64,000 nucleotides of DNA from the NCBI GenBank assembly GCA_950295325.1, contig OX485804.1, forward strand, positions 2,914,001-2,978,000, in the 5' to 3' direction. This stretch comes from Polytrichum commune. Its lineage: Eukaryota; Streptophyta; Polytrichopsida; Polytrichales; Polytrichaceae. Both the position numbers and the translations under genes were made by a program. The notes below the pieces were generated by a model. It did no database searches, was not told where the DNA came from, and was given only the letters and a program-made list of their open reading frames with translations. This document shows, in pieces, positions 61,301 to 64,000 of the stretch (positions are counted from its first letter, which is position 1; each line of letters starts with the position of its first letter).

Positions 61301-61394
61301 CATCCCCAGACAGAGATTGGGTGCTGCCCATGTCTTCAGAGAAGGAATCCCCTCTTCCACCAACTCCCTCCATTACGCCTACACACATGCACAT
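58305..61394 (-). pseudogene. DUF7869-like transposase-type gene, right copy
   Basis: Paralogue of the gene at 37168-40421. Earliest start in frame is ATG 61394; a later ATG (MEGVGG) is possible. Intron 59929-59792, last exon to the stop at 58305. Order: acidic N-region; DCCVHRCCQLFP (Cys-rich, ~60760); FARCSKC (CxxC, ~60190-60220); IHDKMDHAKTASP (~60000-60030); VQLDNCAKDNKSRY (~59490-59530); GHTHDDIDASFGRW (~59365-59405); an SH3-like region (GYMLILRP...KPVWVARAL, ~58600-58690); end ARIAEEATHVE without the Gly/Arg tail of the left copy. The three conserved Asp blocks fit an RNase H-type core with Zn-binding modules. In-frame TAA (61098-61100) and TAG (59109-59111) break it. The TAA faces Met and the TAG probably Trp in the left copy. 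Confidence 0.7.
59792..59929 (-). other. Intron unique to the right gene
   Basis: On the minus strand, donor TTACAG|GTGATT and acceptor CTTTGCAG|GAATGA join SVTG to MIAHGHGD. The left paralogue reads SVTGMMAHGYGD without interruption. 138 nt. Confidence 0.8.
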
Positions 61395-61573
61395 GAAACC
61401 TCAACAAACATGGACACAACGTAAGGGTCCAAAAGAATCAAATATTGGAAAATGCAAAACATCACGATGAATGGGGACACTGAGGATCAAGACATTTGCA
61501 ACACAAATGCAATGTGAGCTCCCAATACTGTGCGCCAGTCCACAAAATGTTCCACAAAATATTTTGGGTGGGA

Positions 61574-62420
61574 GTTTGGGTCGGCCGACCTAAACCATGT
61601 GGCACCAGGGATTGAGGGCCATCCACACCTTGCCCGTGGGATAGGGTCGGGTTCCGGTCGACCGACTCAAACCTTGTACAATGATGGGTTGAGGGCCATT
61701 TAGAATTCCATCACGCTGTGGGGAAAACTTTGGGTCGACCGACCCAATCCTTGTCATGGTCAACTACAACCGCCGAAACTGGGGAAGGGGTTTGGGTCGA
61801 CCGACCCAAACTTTCACAGGGTAAACCCACCCACACTCGGAAGGGGTTTGGGTCGGTCGACCCAAACTTTCACAGTGTAAATCCACCCACACTGGGATGA
61901 GGTTTGGGTCGCTCGACCCAAACATTACATATGATGGGATAAGGTTCCTACTCTGTCCGTCCAAACCTTCTGAGTACCTTGGGTAAGGGCCATTAACAAT
62001 TCGTTCACGATGTGCGAAAAAGTTTGGGTCGACCGACCCAAACCTTCTAAAAGGTTTTACGATAAACGCCCACAGTGGGGTAGGGGTTTGGGTCGACCGA
62101 CCCAAACCTCACAAGGGTCAGAGTAGACCCCCCCCCCCCCCCCAACACTAGTGAAGGGGTTTGGGTCGACCGACCCAAACCTCACAAGGGTCAGAGTAGA
62201 CCCCCCCAACACTAGTGAAGGGGTTTGGGTCGACCGACCCAAACCTCACAAGGGTCAGAGTAGACTCCCCCCAACACTAGTGAAGGGGTTTGGGTCGACC
62301 GACCCAAACCTCACAAGGGTGAGACTAGAACCCGCCCACACTACTGGAGGGGTTTGGGTCGACCGACCCAAACCTCACAAGGGTCAGACTGGAACCCGCC
62401 AACACTAGTGTCGACCGACG
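61574..62420. promoter_or_regulatory. Palindrome array 4, upstream of the right gene
   Basis: Twelve palindromes start at 61574, 61651, 61728, 61790, 61846, 61902, 62022, 62086, 62159, 62223, 62288 and 62352, plus a partial at 62408. Arms are GTTTGGGTCG and CGACCCAAAC around a dinucleotide (mostly AC; GT at 61846, CT at 61902, GC at 61574). The last six units are 64-73 bp apart, with linkers ACCTCACAAGGGTCAGAGTA + GACCCCCCCAACACTAGTG; a C run at 62128-62143 varies in length. It lies 180-1030 bp upstream of the gene start, the same place as array 1 relative to the left gene. Confidence 0.75.
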
Positions 62421-62462
62421 TATAATACAGCGTATAATGCGGCGTATAATGCAGCGGATATT
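62421..62462. repeat. Short GCGTATAATNCG tandem
   Basis: GTATAATACAGC, GTATAATGCGGC and GTATAATGCAGC follow one another directly after the palindrome array. Confidence 0.75.
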
Positions 62463-63054
62463 GAGAGGTGTGTGGAATTTCAGCTCATTGCAAAGTTCAC
62501 TGCGGACTTGCATGCTGTGGATAGGTCCTCATGAACAGCAACGTGAACGAACCTCGAAGTACAGCTCCGACTAAGAGTTCTCTCTACGAATTCAGGAGTG
62601 GGAGAAGAGCAAAAAAGAACCAACTTTTGGGGGGTGCGCCCCTTTATACTATCCACCTCCACTTGCCCGACTTCCTCATTGGATGCCTTTCCCGCCTTGT
62701 TATTTCAAACCTCCTGACAGAATTCCCCGTTTTCTGTTTATTGTAGAAAATGCGCATCTTTCAATGCCCCTCTCATACCCCAGCCGTCATATGATTTAGT
62801 CTATGATATTTTATTTTATTTTGGTTTTGTGTGTATATGACATACGACATTGGGAGGAAGGGTGGCGGCCACATTAATTTTTTCAAGTGTGACAACGGTA
62901 TATTTTAACCAATATGTATACCCAACCACAACTCCATTCAATGCTTTCAAGTGCAAACCTATTTCGGTGGGGTTGGGGCCATTTGGAGGCTGCAATTATG
63001 AGAGAGTTTCCAAGGCTTGAGGCCATTGTCATGATGAATAAAATTATTTATTTG
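62463..63054. other. No recognised gene
   Basis: Short overlapping ORFs only; AT-rich right of 62790. Confidence 0.4.
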
Positions 63055-63122
63055 TCTCCCCTAAACCCTAAACCCTAGAACATTGCTCTATTATCTCGCA
63101 TGGAAGTGTGGCAATGATAAAC
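63055..63122. repeat. Direct repeat with telomere-like motif, copy 1
   Basis: CCCTAAACCCTAAACCCTAG followed by a conserved tail (TCTCGCATGGAAGTGTGGCAATGA) recurs at 63488-63555, about 433 bp to the right. Confidence 0.75.
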
Positions 63123-63123
63123 G

Positions 63124-63185
63124 TATGTAACACTATATTCGTTAAATTGAGACTTTCTCTAGTCTCAAATTAATATATGGATCAA
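63124..63185 (+). mobile_element. Left end of a CACTATATTCG-family element, second fragment
   Basis: Near-identical to 57774-57833, in the same orientation; the two diverge completely afterwards. No inverted right end was found in the remaining 800 bp. Confidence 0.6.
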
Positions 63186-63487
63186 ACAAAAACTTCTACA
63201 ATGTCACCCTAATGCATCATATACATATTAAATGATGATATTGATCTACTTTAACTCAAACATTACGGTATGGCATTAACCAATATGTAGACAAAAGAAG
63301 TCTAAACATTGTGTAACGCCTTATGGTAAGAGTCACTAAATACAATAGTTAAAGTGGTTATGAAGATCCTCGCAAGGGGAATTATTAATTTTGAAATCAA
63401 ATTATGTCATGACAAAGTTCATTTATTGTTCCAAATCTGAATTTGCAACAATGCAAGTGACAAGAGCTTTTATATATAATATGTTAT

Positions 63488-63555
63488 CATCCCTAAACCC
63501 TAAACCCTACAATATTGTCCTCTTCTCTCGCATGCAAGTGTGGCAATGACGAATG
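63488..63555. repeat. Direct repeat with telomere-like motif, copy 2
   Basis: CCCTAAACCCTAAACCCTAC followed by TCTCGCATGCAAGTGTGGCAATGA. The remaining sequence to 64000 is AT-rich with further AACCCTAAACCC phrases (63686) and no gene. Confidence 0.75.
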
Positions 63556-64000
63556 TATGTGGACGTCGATAAGGGGATACTAACTACCAATGTGGCTTTT
63601 TAGTTCAATATTTCCATGCTAATTGAATCCATCCTCAAGTTCACTTCAAGCTTACTAATGTGTGTGAACAAAACATCCAAAGTTGAACCCTAAACCCTTA
63701 TAACATCCACAACATGAAATTATACGTATTGACTAAACCATACACCAATTAGTATATCATGTTTAGACGTTCCAAATAACATATTCACATGATCAAGATT
63801 GTGGTCACTATAACCTTCCTATTAGACTCTTCTTAATATATAAACAACATTTCTTATATATTTCTCCATTATCTAATATACGTGGAGGGAACAATGAACA
63901 ACAACACGATTGCTTGCATGGCTTCATTTGATGTTGTGCTTAACCGATTTACGTTTATATCACATTCCATATATTAAATACATCACGAACCATAGTTTAT

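Noticed and set aside
37168-61394. Stop-codon reassignment (TAA/TAG as Gln) to explain in-frame stops
   Set aside because: Only one to three stops occur per gene, one of them is TGA, CAA/CAG are used freely, and two stops face Trp or Met rather than Gln.
61718-62408. ORFs within palindrome array 4 on both strands
   Set aside because: Open frames arise from the repeated unit; peptides such as DPNLTRVR recur only because the DNA repeats.
61574-62420. Array resembling a CRISPR (regular repeats with spacers)
   Set aside because: The repeats are perfect palindromes, the linkers are themselves repeated rather than unique, and the context is a plant nuclear genome with introns.

Overview
The window looks like nuclear DNA of a land plant. 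It is AT-rich and full of nested miniature transposons, with short GT-AG introns, CCCTAAA (Arabidopsis-type) telomere-like strings, a plant-type LRR pseudogene, a pogo/Tigger remnant and a LINE remnant. The large DUF7869-like genes are a type I associate mainly with non-seed plants (bryophytes, lycophytes, ferns). That lineage guess is inference; the window contains no rRNA, tRNA or housekeeping gene that would fix it.

1-37 kb is a repeat graveyard. One dispersed repeat (called repeat A here; AACCGGTT-bearing) occurs about eleven times. Several small element families with TA target-site duplications (families C, D and F) are nested in it, two hAT-like elements have 8-bp duplications, and one 992-bp pogo element still has both terminal inverted repeats plus the last ~150 codons of its transposase. 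A frame-broken LRR pseudogene (31-32 kb) and the C-terminal part of a LINE-like reverse transcriptase (34.8-35.9 kb) also lie here.

37-62.5 kb is the unusual part. Two paralogous minus-strand genes (37.2-40.4 and 58.3-61.4 kb) encode large zinc-binding proteins with an apparent RNase H-type D/D/D core and a C-terminal SH3-like region. Between them, on the plus strand, lies a multi-exon cluster. Its first gene (48.75-53.1 kb) joins a ParB/sulfiredoxin-like domain to a C-terminal segment resembling motif I of an amino-methyltransferase. Next come a Pro-rich region running into an FCP1-type HAD phosphatase-like domain, a small gene with a duplicated internal repeat, and a helical ORF. Upstream of each large gene is an array of 22-bp palindromes with the same architecture: 10-bp arms, a core TCG-NN-CGA and a variable central dinucleotide. 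The left DUF7869-like gene and the plus cluster share one arm sequence; the right gene has another. The cluster also carries a 116-bp near-perfect palindrome in an intron. This suggests one or two large DNA mobile elements whose proteins recognise their own palindromic sites. They look partly decayed: nearly every long reading frame is cut by one to three isolated in-frame stops, most of them explainable by C:G to T:A transitions.

62.5-64 kb returns to ordinary AT-rich repeats with telomere-like motifs. All domain calls are made by eye from translated sequence; no database search was possible.
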